DNA of 7,540 bases from CAZNKU01 sp964573775 (GTDB lineage Bacteria; Bacillota; Clostridia; Monoglobales; Firm-18). The stretch lies in contig CAZNKU010000060.1 in the NCBI GenBank assembly GCA_964573775.1, positions 1-7,540 on the forward strand. The letters are read 5' to 3'. A model generated the notes under the pieces. That model made no database searches and was not told the DNA's origin. It saw only the letters and a program-made list of their open reading frames with translations. Of this stretch, positions 1-5,829 are shown in pieces. The translations under genes and the position numbers were made by a program. Each line of letters starts with the position of its first letter. Within the stretch, counting starts at the first letter, position 1.

Positions 1-438
1 GTTGAAAACCGTCTTGTTGGTATGAAATGCCGTGGCGTATATGAAACACCCGGCGGTGCAATCCTTTACTTTGCACACGATTATCTTGAAACAATGTGTC
101 TTGACAAATATGTAATGCACAAAAAGCAGGAGCTTGCAATTACATTTGCAGACCTTGTATACAACGGTCAGTGGTATTCACCACTTCGTGAAGCTTTGTC
201 AGCTTTTGTTGACAAAACTCAGGAAAATGTTACAGGTAAAGTTAAAATCAAGCTTTACAAGGGCAATATGATTAAGGCAGGCGTATGGAGTGACTATTCA
301 TTGTATTCAGAAGAACTTGCTACTTTTGATGAAGATGAGGTTTACAACCAGAGCGATGCTGAAGGCTTTATCAATTTGTTTGGTTTGCCAATCAAGGTAC
401 AGGCACAGGTAAATCAGAAAAATGGCAAGTTGAAATAA
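1..438 (+). CDS. argG: Argininosuccinate synthase, C-terminal part (5' end outside window)
   Basis: ArgG joins citrulline and aspartate using ATP to make argininosuccinate, the penultimate step of arginine synthesis, in the cytosol. The reading frame is open from base 1 and gives 145 residues up to a TAA stop. Family enzymes are about 400 residues, so roughly the last third is present. The opening segment reads VENRLVGMKCRGVYETPGG, which matches the well-conserved VG-MKSRGVYETPGG stretch of bacterial ArgG. It is followed by the C-terminal helices used in tetramer contacts, including the pattern TGKVKIKLYKGN. The ATG at 22 is an internal methionine, not the start. argH follows 77 bases downstream, the usual argGH order, so the two are probably one transcript. 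Identification is firm; the promoter and N-terminal ATP-binding half cannot be seen. Confidence 0.95.
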   Translation, partial: VENRLVGMKCRGVYETPGGAILYFAHDYLETMCLDKYVMHKKQELAITFADLVYNGQWYSPLREALSAFVDKTQENVTGKVKIKLYKGNMIKAGVWSDYSLYSEELATFDEDEVYNQSDAEGFINLFGLPIKVQAQVNQKNGKLK

Positions 439-466
439 TACAGGTTTAAAAAATGCACAGAAAATA

Positions 467-490
467 ACAAGGCGGAGAAATCCGCCTTGT
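467..490 (+). other. Intercistronic hairpin between argG and argH (GAAA tetraloop, no U-tract)
   Basis: Bases 467-476 and 481-490 form a perfect 10 bp stem closed by a GAAA tetraloop (477-480). What follows is ATCTGTATAT, not a run of T, so it is unlikely to be an efficient intrinsic terminator. It sits 29 bases after the argG stop and 13 bases before the argH ribosome site. It could stabilise the 3' end of an argG segment after processing, or act as a partial attenuator that tunes argG against argH. The stem is directly visible; its role is inference. Confidence 0.6.
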
Positions 491-515
491 ATCTGTATAT
501 TATGGAGGTTTTTAT

Positions 516-1889
516 ATGGATAAAATGTGGGCAGGTCGTTTCGACAAGGCTCTTGATAAAATGGCTGATGATTTTAACTCATCAATACATTTCGACTGTA
601 AAATGTACAAGCAGGACATTACAGGCTCTATGGCACATGCAACAATGCTTGCAGCACAGGGTATAATTACAGATGCCGACCGTGATGCGATTATTGACGG
701 TTTGCAGTCTATACTTGATGACATAAATTCAGGCAAGCTTGCCTTTGATATGGATGCAGAGGATATACATATGTTTGTGGAATCCGAGCTTACAAAAAGA
801 ATAGGTGACACGGGCAAAAGACTTCACACGGCACGTAGCCGTAACGACCAGGTTGCTTTGGATATAAGAATGTATCTTCGTGACGAAACTGCAGAAATTA
901 TTGAGCTTTTAAAAAAGCTTATTGAAGTTGTTACAAACAAGGCGGAAGAATACAAAGATGCTATTATGCCTGGCTACACTCATTTGCAAAGAGCACAGCC
1001 CATAACATTTGCACACCACCTGCTTGCTTACGGTATGATGTTTTCCCGTGACATTTCGCGTTTGCAGGATGCCGTAAAAAGAATGAATTATTCACCGCTT
1101 GGTAGCTGTGCACTTTCAGGCACAACATATAACACAGACCGTTATATGGTAGCGGAAAAGTTGGGCTTTGACGGTATTACTTTAAACAGTATTGACGGCG
1201 TTTCCGACCGAGATTTCTGCATAGAGCTTATGAGTGCATATTCAACTGCAATGATGCACCTTTCAAGATTTTCGGAAGAAGTTATACTATGGGCATCTTG
1301 GGAATTTAAGTATATTGAGCTTGACGATTCCTACACAACAGGCTCAAGCATTATGCCACAGAAGAAAAATCCTGATATGGCAGAATTGGTAAGAGGTAAA
1401 ACAGGCAGAGTTTACGGTAACTTAATGGCTACTCTTACAATGCTAAAAGGCTTGCCACTTGCATACAATAAGGATATGCAAGAGGATAAGGAAGCAATTT
1501 TCGACAGTATTGAAACTTTAAAAATGTGCCTTGGTGTTTTCACACCTATGATAGATACAATGAAGGCTATTCCCGAAAATATGTATGCGGCGGCACAAAA
1601 GGGATTTATAAATGCCACAGACCTTGCAGACTACCTTGTTAAAAAGGGATTACCTTTTAGAAGTGCATACAAAATTGTAGGTACAATAGTTGGTGATTGC
1701 ATTAAAAAGGGTATAGTTTTGGAAACAATGTCATTGGACGAATACAAAAAACAAAGCGAGCTTTTTGATGAAGATTTGTTTGAAGAAATTTCACTTAAAA
1801 CCTGCGTGGAAAAACGTATTTCCGCAGGTGGTACAGGTTTGAAGTCTGTTGAAACACAGGTGGATTATTTGAGAAATTATATTAAATGA
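516..1889 (+). CDS. argH: Argininosuccinate lyase
   Basis: ArgH cleaves argininosuccinate to arginine and fumarate, the last step of arginine synthesis, as a cytosolic homotetramer of the fumarase/aspartase superfamily. The 457-residue product is the normal full length. Superfamily motifs are in order: TARSRND (105-111), THLQRAQP (155-162, with the catalytic-region histidine H156), and the signature loop GSSIMPQKKNPD (276-287) carrying the catalytic serine (277 or 278 by homology). The N-terminal MWAGRF pattern is typical and supports the ATG at 516. A GGAGG at 504-508, 7 bases upstream, confirms this start. The gene follows argG, and its stop codon overlaps a possible but unlikely upstream start of the next gene. 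All key residues appear present. Confidence 0.97.
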   Translation: MDKMWAGRFDKALDKMADDFNSSIHFDCKMYKQDITGSMAHATMLAAQGIITDADRDAIIDGLQSILDDINSGKLAFDMDAEDIHMFVESELTKRIGDTGKRLHTARSRNDQVALDIRMYLRDETAEIIELLKKLIEVVTNKAEEYKDAIMPGYTHLQRAQPITFAHHLLAYGMMFSRDISRLQDAVKRMNYSPLGSCALSGTTYNTDRYMVAEKLGFDGITLNSIDGVSDRDFCIELMSAYSTAMMHLSRFSEEVILWASWEFKYIELDDSYTTGSSIMPQKKNPDMAELVRGKTGRVYGNLMATLTMLKGLPLAYNKDMQEDKEAIFDSIETLKMCLGVFTPMIDTMKAIPENMYAAAQKGFINATDLADYLVKKGLPFRSAYKIVGTIVGDCIKKGIVLETMSLDEYKKQSELFDEDLFEEISLKTCVEKRISAGGTGLKSVETQVDYLRNYIK

Positions 1890-1918
1890 TAAATTTTCAG
1901 TACAATCCTATTTGTAAC

Positions 1919-1923
1919 AGGAG
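1919..1923 (+). promoter_or_regulatory. Ribosome-binding site deciding the GDPD start
   Basis: AGGAG lies 7 bases before the ATG at 1931. The upstream in-frame ATG at 1886 sits inside the end of argH with no comparable purine-rich site before it. This favours the 286-residue product over the 301-residue one. It also leaves a gap of 41 bases to argH, compatible with read-through from the argGH transcript. Confidence 0.6.
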
Positions 1924-1930
1924 CAGTTTT

Positions 1931-2791
1931 ATGAGAATATTGTGTATGACCAGTCGGCTTAGAATTATAAAATCGGAAATTAAAAGCTATTTTGCAAAGT
2001 TAAAACTTAAATCTAAAATGAAAAGCAGGGAATTTGTGATGGATACAATTAAGTTTAATAAGGGAAATGCACAGGTTGTTGCACACAGAGGCCTAAGCGG
2101 ATTAGAGCCTGAAAATACGGTTGCGGCTTTTATTGCGGCAGGTAACAGAAGCTATTTTGGCGCAGAATGTGATGTGCACGTTACAAAAGACAGGAAATTT
2201 GTTGTAATTCACGACGATAATACAGGCAGAGTTGCCGAAAAAAACATTAATATTGACGAAAGCACCTTTGAAGAAGTACGCACAGTTGTACTTGACAACA
2301 TTTGCGGTCTTGAAAGAAAAATTGTTGGAGCAGATGTTCATTACAGCAACAGGTCAGACCTTGTTATTCCCGAAATGCACGAATACATAAATATTTGCAA
2401 AAAATACGGTAAAAAATGTGTTTTAGAGCTTAAAAACAGAATAGAAAAGAAATATATTAAACAGATTGTTGATGAAATAAAGGAGCTTGATTACCTTGAT
2501 GGTGTTATATTTATTTCCTTCAATCTTGATAATCTTATTGATTTAAGAAGTATTCTTCCTGAACAAAAAATACAGTACCTTGTACGTGAATACAACAAGG
2601 TTGTACTTGATACTTTGAATAAATACAAATTTGACCTGGATGTATACTATGGTTCGCTTACAAAAAATATTGTTGAAGAAGTTCATGCAAACGGTCACAT
2701 TGTAAACTGCTGGACAGTTGACAACAAGGGTGACGGCGAAAGACTTGCTTCCTGGGGTGTAGACCAGATTACAACAAATATTCTTGAATAA
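1931..2791 (+). CDS. Glycerophosphodiester phosphodiesterase family protein (GDPD)
   Basis: GDPD enzymes hydrolyse glycerophosphodiesters, the deacylated phospholipid headgroups, to sn-glycerol 3-phosphate and an alcohol, using a metal ion in a TIM barrel. From the ATG at 1931 the product is 286 residues. Catalytic motifs: VAHRG (H52, R53), EPENT (59-63), ECDVHVTKD (metal ligands E79 and D81), the second catalytic histidine in VIHDD (H94), IPEMHE (about 146-151), and the barrel strand VLELK (about 164-168). The C-terminal CWTVDN pattern is also typical of the family. The frame is open back to an ATG at 1886 overlapping the argH stop, but 1931 is preferred because AGGAG (1919-1923) lies 7 bases before it. 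No signal peptide or membrane segment is evident, so a cytosolic enzyme is likely. A strongly basic leader of about 45 residues precedes the catalytic domain; a start at 2039 would remove most of it. Substrate specificity is not resolvable. Confidence 0.9.
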   Translation: MRILCMTSRLRIIKSEIKSYFAKLKLKSKMKSREFVMDTIKFNKGNAQVVAHRGLSGLEPENTVAAFIAAGNRSYFGAECDVHVTKDRKFVVIHDDNTGRVAEKNINIDESTFEEVRTVVLDNICGLERKIVGADVHYSNRSDLVIPEMHEYINICKKYGKKCVLELKNRIEKKYIKQIVDEIKELDYLDGVIFISFNLDNLIDLRSILPEQKIQYLVREYNKVVLDTLNKYKFDLDVYYGSLTKNIVEEVHANGHIVNCWTVDNKGDGERLASWGVDQITTNILE

Positions 2792-2913
2792 ATACGGAGC
2801 TGTCCTGTGGAAACAGAATAATTTCTTCGGTGCGTACTCCGGTGGAATTTGAAAGTGCCGTAAAGTCGGCAACGACAGTTTCTGCAAGCGGAGAAAAGCT
2901 TTGGAATTTTTAG
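2788..2913 (+). pseudogene. glpP: Remnant of the C-terminal end of a GlpP-type glycerol-3-phosphate antiterminator
   Basis: The gap between the GDPD and HAD genes holds an open frame of about 41 codons ending in TAG (2911-2913), with no usable start codon. Its translation includes NRIISSVRTPVEFESAVKS and ends SASGEKLWNF. From family knowledge, GlpP antiterminators end in a barrel segment of the form IIAGG-LIRT-EEVE-ALKAGA-TAVSTS---LW-. The stub matches this piecewise (ELS, G, IIS, VRTP, EFE, A-K, TVSASGEKLW) but is short by a few residues at several points, as after small deletions. About 150 N-terminal residues are missing. GlpP binds mRNA leaders of glycerol-use genes in response to glycerol 3-phosphate, so a copy beside a GDPD gene is a sensible ancestral context. 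Recognition is from memory over a short stretch. The alternative is that this is chance or a non-coding spacer. Confidence 0.55.
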
Positions 2914-2917
2914 GTGA
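2912..2917 (+). promoter_or_regulatory. Ribosome-binding site deciding the HAD phosphatase start
   Basis: AGGTGA matches the anti-Shine-Dalgarno target AGGAGGTGA and lies 5 bases before the ATG at 2923. An in-frame GTG at 2914 overlaps this site and has no good ribosome site of its own at normal distance, so 2923 is taken as the start. The site overlaps the TAG that ends the glpP stub, which would have allowed coupled translation when that gene was intact. Confidence 0.6.
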
Positions 2918-2922
2918 GTACT

Positions 2923-3711
2923 ATGAGCAGTTTAAAAGATAAAAGATTGTTTTTACTTGATATGGACGGCACAATTTACCTTGATAACGATTTGTTTGAC
3001 GGGACATTGGAATTTTTGGACCATGTTAAAAAAATTGGAGGAAGATATATTTTTGTCACAAACAATTCCTCCAAAAGTGTAGATAAATATATTGAAAAGC
3101 TTGCATCTTTGGGTATTGAATCCACGGCAGATGACTTTTTGACATCCACAAATGCAACTGCTTTATATTTACAGAAGAAAAATTATAAAAAAATTTATGC
3201 TTTCGGCACAACTTCCTTTAAAGAACAGCTTGCCGATGAGGGGCTTACCATAACAGACAAGCTTGAGGATGACATTGACTGCCTTTGCATGGGCTTTGAT
3301 ACAGAATTATCATTCCAAAAGCTTGAGGATGCCTGCATACTTTTGGGCAGGGGTATTGACTACATTGCCACAAATCCTGATTGGGTGTGCCCTACATGGT
3401 ATGGCTATGTGCCCGACTGCGGCTCTGTAAGTGAAATGCTTTTCAATGCTACAAAGCGCAGACCTGAATTTATAGGCAAGCCACAGCCCGATATGGCATA
3501 CCTTGCAATGAAAAAAACAGGCTATAAGCCTGAAGAAACCGTAGTTGTAGGTGACAGACTATATACCGACATCGCCTGCGGTGTAAACGCAGGTGTTTCT
3601 ACAGTTTTTGTGCTTAGTGGTGAGGGTATAATGGAGGATGTGGAAAAGGGTGAAATAAAGCCCGAATTTATATTGCAAAATATTCGGGAGCTGTATAATG
3701 AAATTAAATAA
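2923..3711 (+). CDS. HAD-superfamily hydrolase, subfamily IIA (NagD/AraL/PGP-like phosphatase)
   Basis: This is a cytosolic Mg2+-dependent sugar- or polyol-phosphate phosphatase that works through a phospho-aspartate intermediate. The 262-residue product is the usual size for HAD-IIA. Motif I is DMDGTIYL (nucleophile D13, acid/base D15), motif II is VTNNSSKS (45-52), motif III is GKPQPD (lysine K186), and motif IV is VVGDRLYTDI (D211, D216). The large segment between motifs II and III is the C2-type cap that defines the IIA subclass. The substrate cannot be read from the sequence. Family members include nucleotide, phosphoglycolate and glycerol-3-phosphate phosphatases. Its place after a GDPD gene and a glpP stub makes glycerol 3-phosphate a reasonable inferred substrate, with the known precedent of a mycobacterial HAD-IIA glycerol-3-phosphate phosphatase. 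It ends at a weak terminator. Confidence 0.88.
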   Translation: MSSLKDKRLFLLDMDGTIYLDNDLFDGTLEFLDHVKKIGGRYIFVTNNSSKSVDKYIEKLASLGIESTADDFLTSTNATALYLQKKNYKKIYAFGTTSFKEQLADEGLTITDKLEDDIDCLCMGFDTELSFQKLEDACILLGRGIDYIATNPDWVCPTWYGYVPDCGSVSEMLFNATKRRPEFIGKPQPDMAYLAMKKTGYKPEETVVVGDRLYTDIACGVNAGVSTVFVLSGEGIMEDVEKGEIKPEFILQNIRELYNEIK

Positions 3712-3716
3712 ATCCG

Positions 3717-3741
3717 GAGGCGTTTTTAAAAATGCCTCTTT
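3717..3741 (+). terminator. Weak intrinsic terminator after the HAD phosphatase gene
   Basis: GAGGC (3717-3721) pairs with GCCTC (3734-3738). The stem continues as G·T and then T/A pairs (TTTTT against AAAAA) down to a minimal loop, and only three T follow. The helix is plausible but the U-tract is short, so termination may be partial. It falls 6 bases after the stop codon, the expected place for the end of the upstream transcript. Confidence 0.45.
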
Positions 3742-3763
3742 AACAGCAAAATTTTGTTGAAAT

Positions 3764-3792
3764 TTGACATAACATAAGCTATTTGTTATAAT
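3764..3792 (+). promoter_or_regulatory. Perfect-consensus sigma-70/SigA promoter for the GtrA-like gene
   Basis: A -35 box TTGACA (3764-3769) and a -10 box TATAAT (3787-3792) are separated by exactly 17 bases, an exact consensus match. Transcription should start near 3799, giving a 5' leader of about 28 bases containing the ribosome site. I see no obvious operator, so strong constitutive expression is the simplest reading. Confidence 0.88.
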
Positions 3793-3813
3793 ATAGTAAA
3801 GTAACCTTTTGAA

Positions 3814-3820
3814 AAGGGGG
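3814..3820 (+). promoter_or_regulatory. Ribosome-binding site of the GtrA-like gene
   Basis: AAGGGGG lies 6 bases before the ATG at 3827. A TTG at 3809 in the same frame would add six residues but has no ribosome site and sits too close to the predicted transcript start, so 3827 is chosen. Confidence 0.65.
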
Positions 3821-3826
3821 TTTGCT

Positions 3827-4243
3827 ATGAGTATATTGAAGACAAGCCAAAAAAACCTAAAGGCTTTTTTTCTGTCGCCTATGTTTGGCAGGTTTGTGGC
3901 AATAGGCTTTATAAACGGTTTTAACGGAATAGCATTCTCATATATTTTTTCTTTCGTTTTACCGGTTAATATTTCTTTTATAATAGGATATTCAATTTCT
4001 ATATGTATATCATATTTTCTGAATTCCTACTTTGTTTTTAAAAGAAAATTTACGGTGGAAAGATTTTTTAAATTTTGTATATCGTATATTCCGAATTTTA
4101 TAATTCAGAATATTTGCGTACTTATAATGTACAACTGGCTTTGTTGGCATGAAATTGTTGCATTTACTCTTGCGGCATTTATCGCCGTGCCGGTAACGTA
4201 TGTTATTTTAACCCTGGTTACATTTAAAAATGTAAAGCAGTAG
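3827..4243 (+). CDS. GtrA-like family small membrane protein
   Basis: The 138-residue, very hydrophobic protein fits the GtrA/DPMS pattern of four membrane helices, at roughly residues 20-44, 47-68, 80-103 and 108-131, with a basic N-terminus. Diagnostic features are the FGRFVAIGFIN opening of helix 1, the SYFLNSYFVFKRKF segment after helix 2 (the family's conserved N...VF followed by basic residues), and the VTF-K pattern at the C-terminus. GtrA proteins are thought to move polyprenyl-phosphate-linked sugars across the membrane or to assist glycosyltransferases that decorate cell-surface polymers. No glycosyltransferase gene is adjacent here, so the partner is unknown. The gene is a single transcription unit between a strong promoter and a strong terminator. 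It is rich in T-ending and ATA codons, as expected for a membrane protein. Family assignment is good; substrate unknown. Confidence 0.85.
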   Translation: MSILKTSQKNLKAFFLSPMFGRFVAIGFINGFNGIAFSYIFSFVLPVNISFIIGYSISICISYFLNSYFVFKRKFTVERFFKFCISYIPNFIIQNICVLIMYNWLCWHEIVAFTLAAFIAVPVTYVILTLVTFKNVKQ

Positions 4244-4274
4244 TAAGTGAACACAAATTAACGGTTTGATTTTT

Positions 4275-4313
4275 ACACCGCAGTATTTTTTACTGCGGTG
4301 TTTTTATTTTTTT
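4275..4313 (+). terminator. Strong intrinsic terminator after the GtrA-like gene
   Basis: ACACCGCAGTA (4275-4285) and TACTGCGGTGT (4291-4301) form a perfect 11 bp stem with a TTTTT loop. A long T-rich tract follows (through about 4313, broken by one A). It lies 31 bases after the stop codon and should end transcription before the oxidoreductase gene. Confidence 0.92.
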
Positions 4314-4322
4314 AAAAAAGGT

Positions 4323-4348
4323 CCATAATATAAATAATTATATTGTGG
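4323..4348 (+). promoter_or_regulatory. Inverted repeat/hairpin overlapping the Rieske oxidoreductase ribosome site
   Basis: CCATAATATAA (4323-4333) and TTATATTGTGG (4338-4348) pair over 11 positions with one G·T and a four-base loop. The last two G of the right arm are the first two bases of the GGAGGG ribosome site (4347-4352). As RNA it could mask part of that site; as DNA it is a near-palindrome that could be an operator. A -10-like TATAAA (4329-4334) also falls inside it with no good -35, so the promoter itself is uncertain. It does not clearly match the PerR or Fur consensus. Structure seen, role inferred. Confidence 0.4.
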
Positions 4349-4357
4349 AGGGTTTTT

Positions 4358-5665
4358 ATGAAAAAATCTGTATGGACAGGCAGTGTAAAATTACCATCAT
4401 TTAAGGCTTTGGGAAAAGATGTTAAAACAGATGTGCTGATTATAGGTGGAGGACTTTGCGGCTTACTTTGTGCATATTTTCTTGGCAGGGCAGGAATAAA
4501 TTATGTTCTTGTTGAAGGCAGTAAAATTGCAAGCGGAGCAACAAAAAATACCACTGCAAAAATTACTTTTCAGCACGGCCTTATTTATCACAAATTAATT
4601 AAAACATATGGTATGGAAAAAGCAAAAATGTATCTTAATGCTAATATGCAGGCTTTTTTTGAATATGAAAAGCTGTGTAAAATTCTTGATTGTGATTATG
4701 AAAATAAAGATTCATACACCTATTCTTTAACAGATATGGCAAAAATAGAGAATGAGGTGCTTGCGGTAAACAGGCTGGGTTATAATGCATTGTTTACGGA
4801 AAAAACAGAGCTTCCTTTTAAAATTCAGGGTGCGGTAAGGTTTAAAAACCAGGCACAGTTTAACCCTTTAAAATTTGTATCTCAAATAGCAAATGGTCTT
4901 AATATTTATGAAAACACATTTGTACGTGAGTATACACCTGATGGAATAATTACGGATAGAGGAAAAATACGGGCAGAAAAGATAATTGTCACAACTCATT
5001 TTCCTTTTTTAAACAAGCACGGCAGTTTCTTTTTAAAGCTCTATCAGCACCGTTCATATGTTTCTGCATTTGAAAATATTGGCAGATTTGACGGAATGTA
5101 TGTGGATGAGGATAAAAAGGGTATGTCACTTAGAAGCTACGGCAATTTAACCCTTGTGGGCGGTGGGGGACACCGTACAGGCAAGCAGGGTGGGTGTTGG
5201 GAAGAACTTGACAACTTTGCAAATATATATTATCCTGATGCAAAATTAAAATATCAATGGGCTGCGCAGGACTGTATGAGCCTTGACGGTATTCCCTACA
5301 TTGGGCAGTATTCCAAAAATACTCCCAATATGTATGTGGCAACAGGCTTTAACAAGTGGGGCATAACTTCATCAATGGCATCTGCTCTTATCCTTGCAGA
5401 TATGGTGCAGGGCACAACCAATGACTTTGCAGAGGTTTTTTCTCCCCAAAGAAATATGATAAAACCACAGCTTTTTGTAAACGGCATTGAATCAACGATT
5501 AATCTTATAACACCTACTTCTAAAAGGTGTCCCCATCTTGGATGTGCTCTTAAATGGAATAAGGCAGAGCATACATGGGACTGCCCCTGTCACGGCTCAA
5601 GGTTTGAAGAGGACGGGAAACTTATAGACAATCCTGCAACAGGAGATGCAAACATAAAAAATTAA
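4358..5665 (+). CDS. FAD-dependent oxidoreductase (DAO type) with C-terminal Rieske [2Fe-2S] domain
   Basis: The 435-residue protein begins with a dinucleotide-binding strand-turn-helix: DVLIIGGGLCGLLCAYFLGRAG (about 25-46), closed by an acidic residue in VLVEGSKIASGATKNTTAKIT, a layout typical of DAO-type FAD oxidoreductases. A second FAD-contact region is VATGFNKWGITSSMASA (about 327-343). The C-terminal Rieske module has both cluster motifs: C391-P-H393-L-G-C396 and C409-P-C411-H412-G-S. Ligands by homology are C391, H393, C409 and H412, with C396 and C411 available for the usual disulfide. The architecture matches Bacillus YhfW-like proteins, somewhat shorter, and their substrate is not established. 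GGAGGG (4347-4352), 5 bases before the ATG at 4358, supports this start over an in-frame TTG at 4343. It stands alone between terminators. There is no signal peptide, so it is probably a cytosolic redox enzyme. Confidence 0.9.
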   Translation: MKKSVWTGSVKLPSFKALGKDVKTDVLIIGGGLCGLLCAYFLGRAGINYVLVEGSKIASGATKNTTAKITFQHGLIYHKLIKTYGMEKAKMYLNANMQAFFEYEKLCKILDCDYENKDSYTYSLTDMAKIENEVLAVNRLGYNALFTEKTELPFKIQGAVRFKNQAQFNPLKFVSQIANGLNIYENTFVREYTPDGIITDRGKIRAEKIIVTTHFPFLNKHGSFFLKLYQHRSYVSAFENIGRFDGMYVDEDKKGMSLRSYGNLTLVGGGGHRTGKQGGCWEELDNFANIYYPDAKLKYQWAAQDCMSLDGIPYIGQYSKNTPNMYVATGFNKWGITSSMASALILADMVQGTTNDFAEVFSPQRNMIKPQLFVNGIESTINLITPTSKRCPHLGCALKWNKAEHTWDCPCHGSRFEEDGKLIDNPATGDANIKN

Positions 5666-5696
5666 AAATTTACAACTTTTCCCTTTTTTCAATTGT

Positions 5697-5725
5697 AGTA
5701 TATAGAAGGACATATATACTTTTTT
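5697..5725 (+). terminator. AT-rich inverted repeat with T-tract, possible weak terminator of the oxidoreductase gene
   Basis: AGTATATA (5697-5704) and TATATACT (5713-5720) are perfect 8-base inverted repeats around an eight-base loop, followed by T through 5725. The stem has only one G-C pair, so stability is low. It may terminate weakly or be a protein-binding palindrome. It is the only candidate terminator in the gap between the oxidoreductase and glnA. Confidence 0.35.
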
Positions 5726-5764
5726 GGAAAGAGGGTATTTTTATAAAAAAACATTAGCAAAATA

Positions 5765-5793
5765 TTGAAATGCACAAAAAAACGTGCTAAAAT
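5765..5793 (+). promoter_or_regulatory. Sigma-70/SigA-type promoter of glnA
   Basis: TTGAAA (5765-5770) and TAAAAT (5788-5793) are separated by 17 bases, one mismatch each from consensus. The start of transcription would be near 5800, about 30 bases before the glnA ATG. Inside the spacer is a short inverted repeat, GCAC (5773-5776) and GTGC (5784-5787). A wider pair, TTAGCA (5754-5759) and TGCTAA (5785-5790), reaches into the -10 box. These could be an operator. No GlnR/TnrA-type TGTNA-N7-TNACA box is visible. Confidence 0.7.
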
Positions 5794-5829
5794 TATATTA
5801 AATAAACTACAAGTGAAGGAGAGCATTAT

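Noticed and set aside
512..817. Minus-strand frame of 101 codons inside argH
   Set aside because: A shadow of argH coding; Ser/Ala/Ile-rich low-complexity translation without recognisable motifs.
1886..1930. Extended GDPD start overlapping the argH stop codon
   Set aside because: The ATGA overlap looks like translational coupling, but the added 15 residues are not family-like and the ATG at 1931 has a much better ribosome site.
2856..2871. Short hairpin TGCCG/CGGCA as a regulatory RNA element
   Set aside because: Only 5 bp with a six-base loop, no T-tract, and it lies inside the glpP-like frame, which explains the sequence better.
2543..2887. Minus-strand frame of 114 codons across the end of the GDPD gene and the following gap
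   Set aside because: It overlaps well-supported GDPD coding sequence and has no family pattern or ribosome site. The gap is better explained by the + strand glpP stub.
4323..4348. PerR or Fur box before the Rieske oxidoreductase
   Set aside because: AT-rich and palindromic, but the arm sequence and spacing do not fit the 7-1-7 consensus; kept only as an unassigned inverted repeat.
5724..5745. Sigma-54-like TTGG element before glnA
   Set aside because: The required GC at -12 spacing is missing, and a good sigma-70-type promoter lies just downstream.
5666..5829. Glutamine riboswitch or GlnR/TnrA box before glnA
   Set aside because: The predicted leader is only about 30 bases, too short for a riboswitch, and no TGTNA-N7-TNACA palindrome is present.
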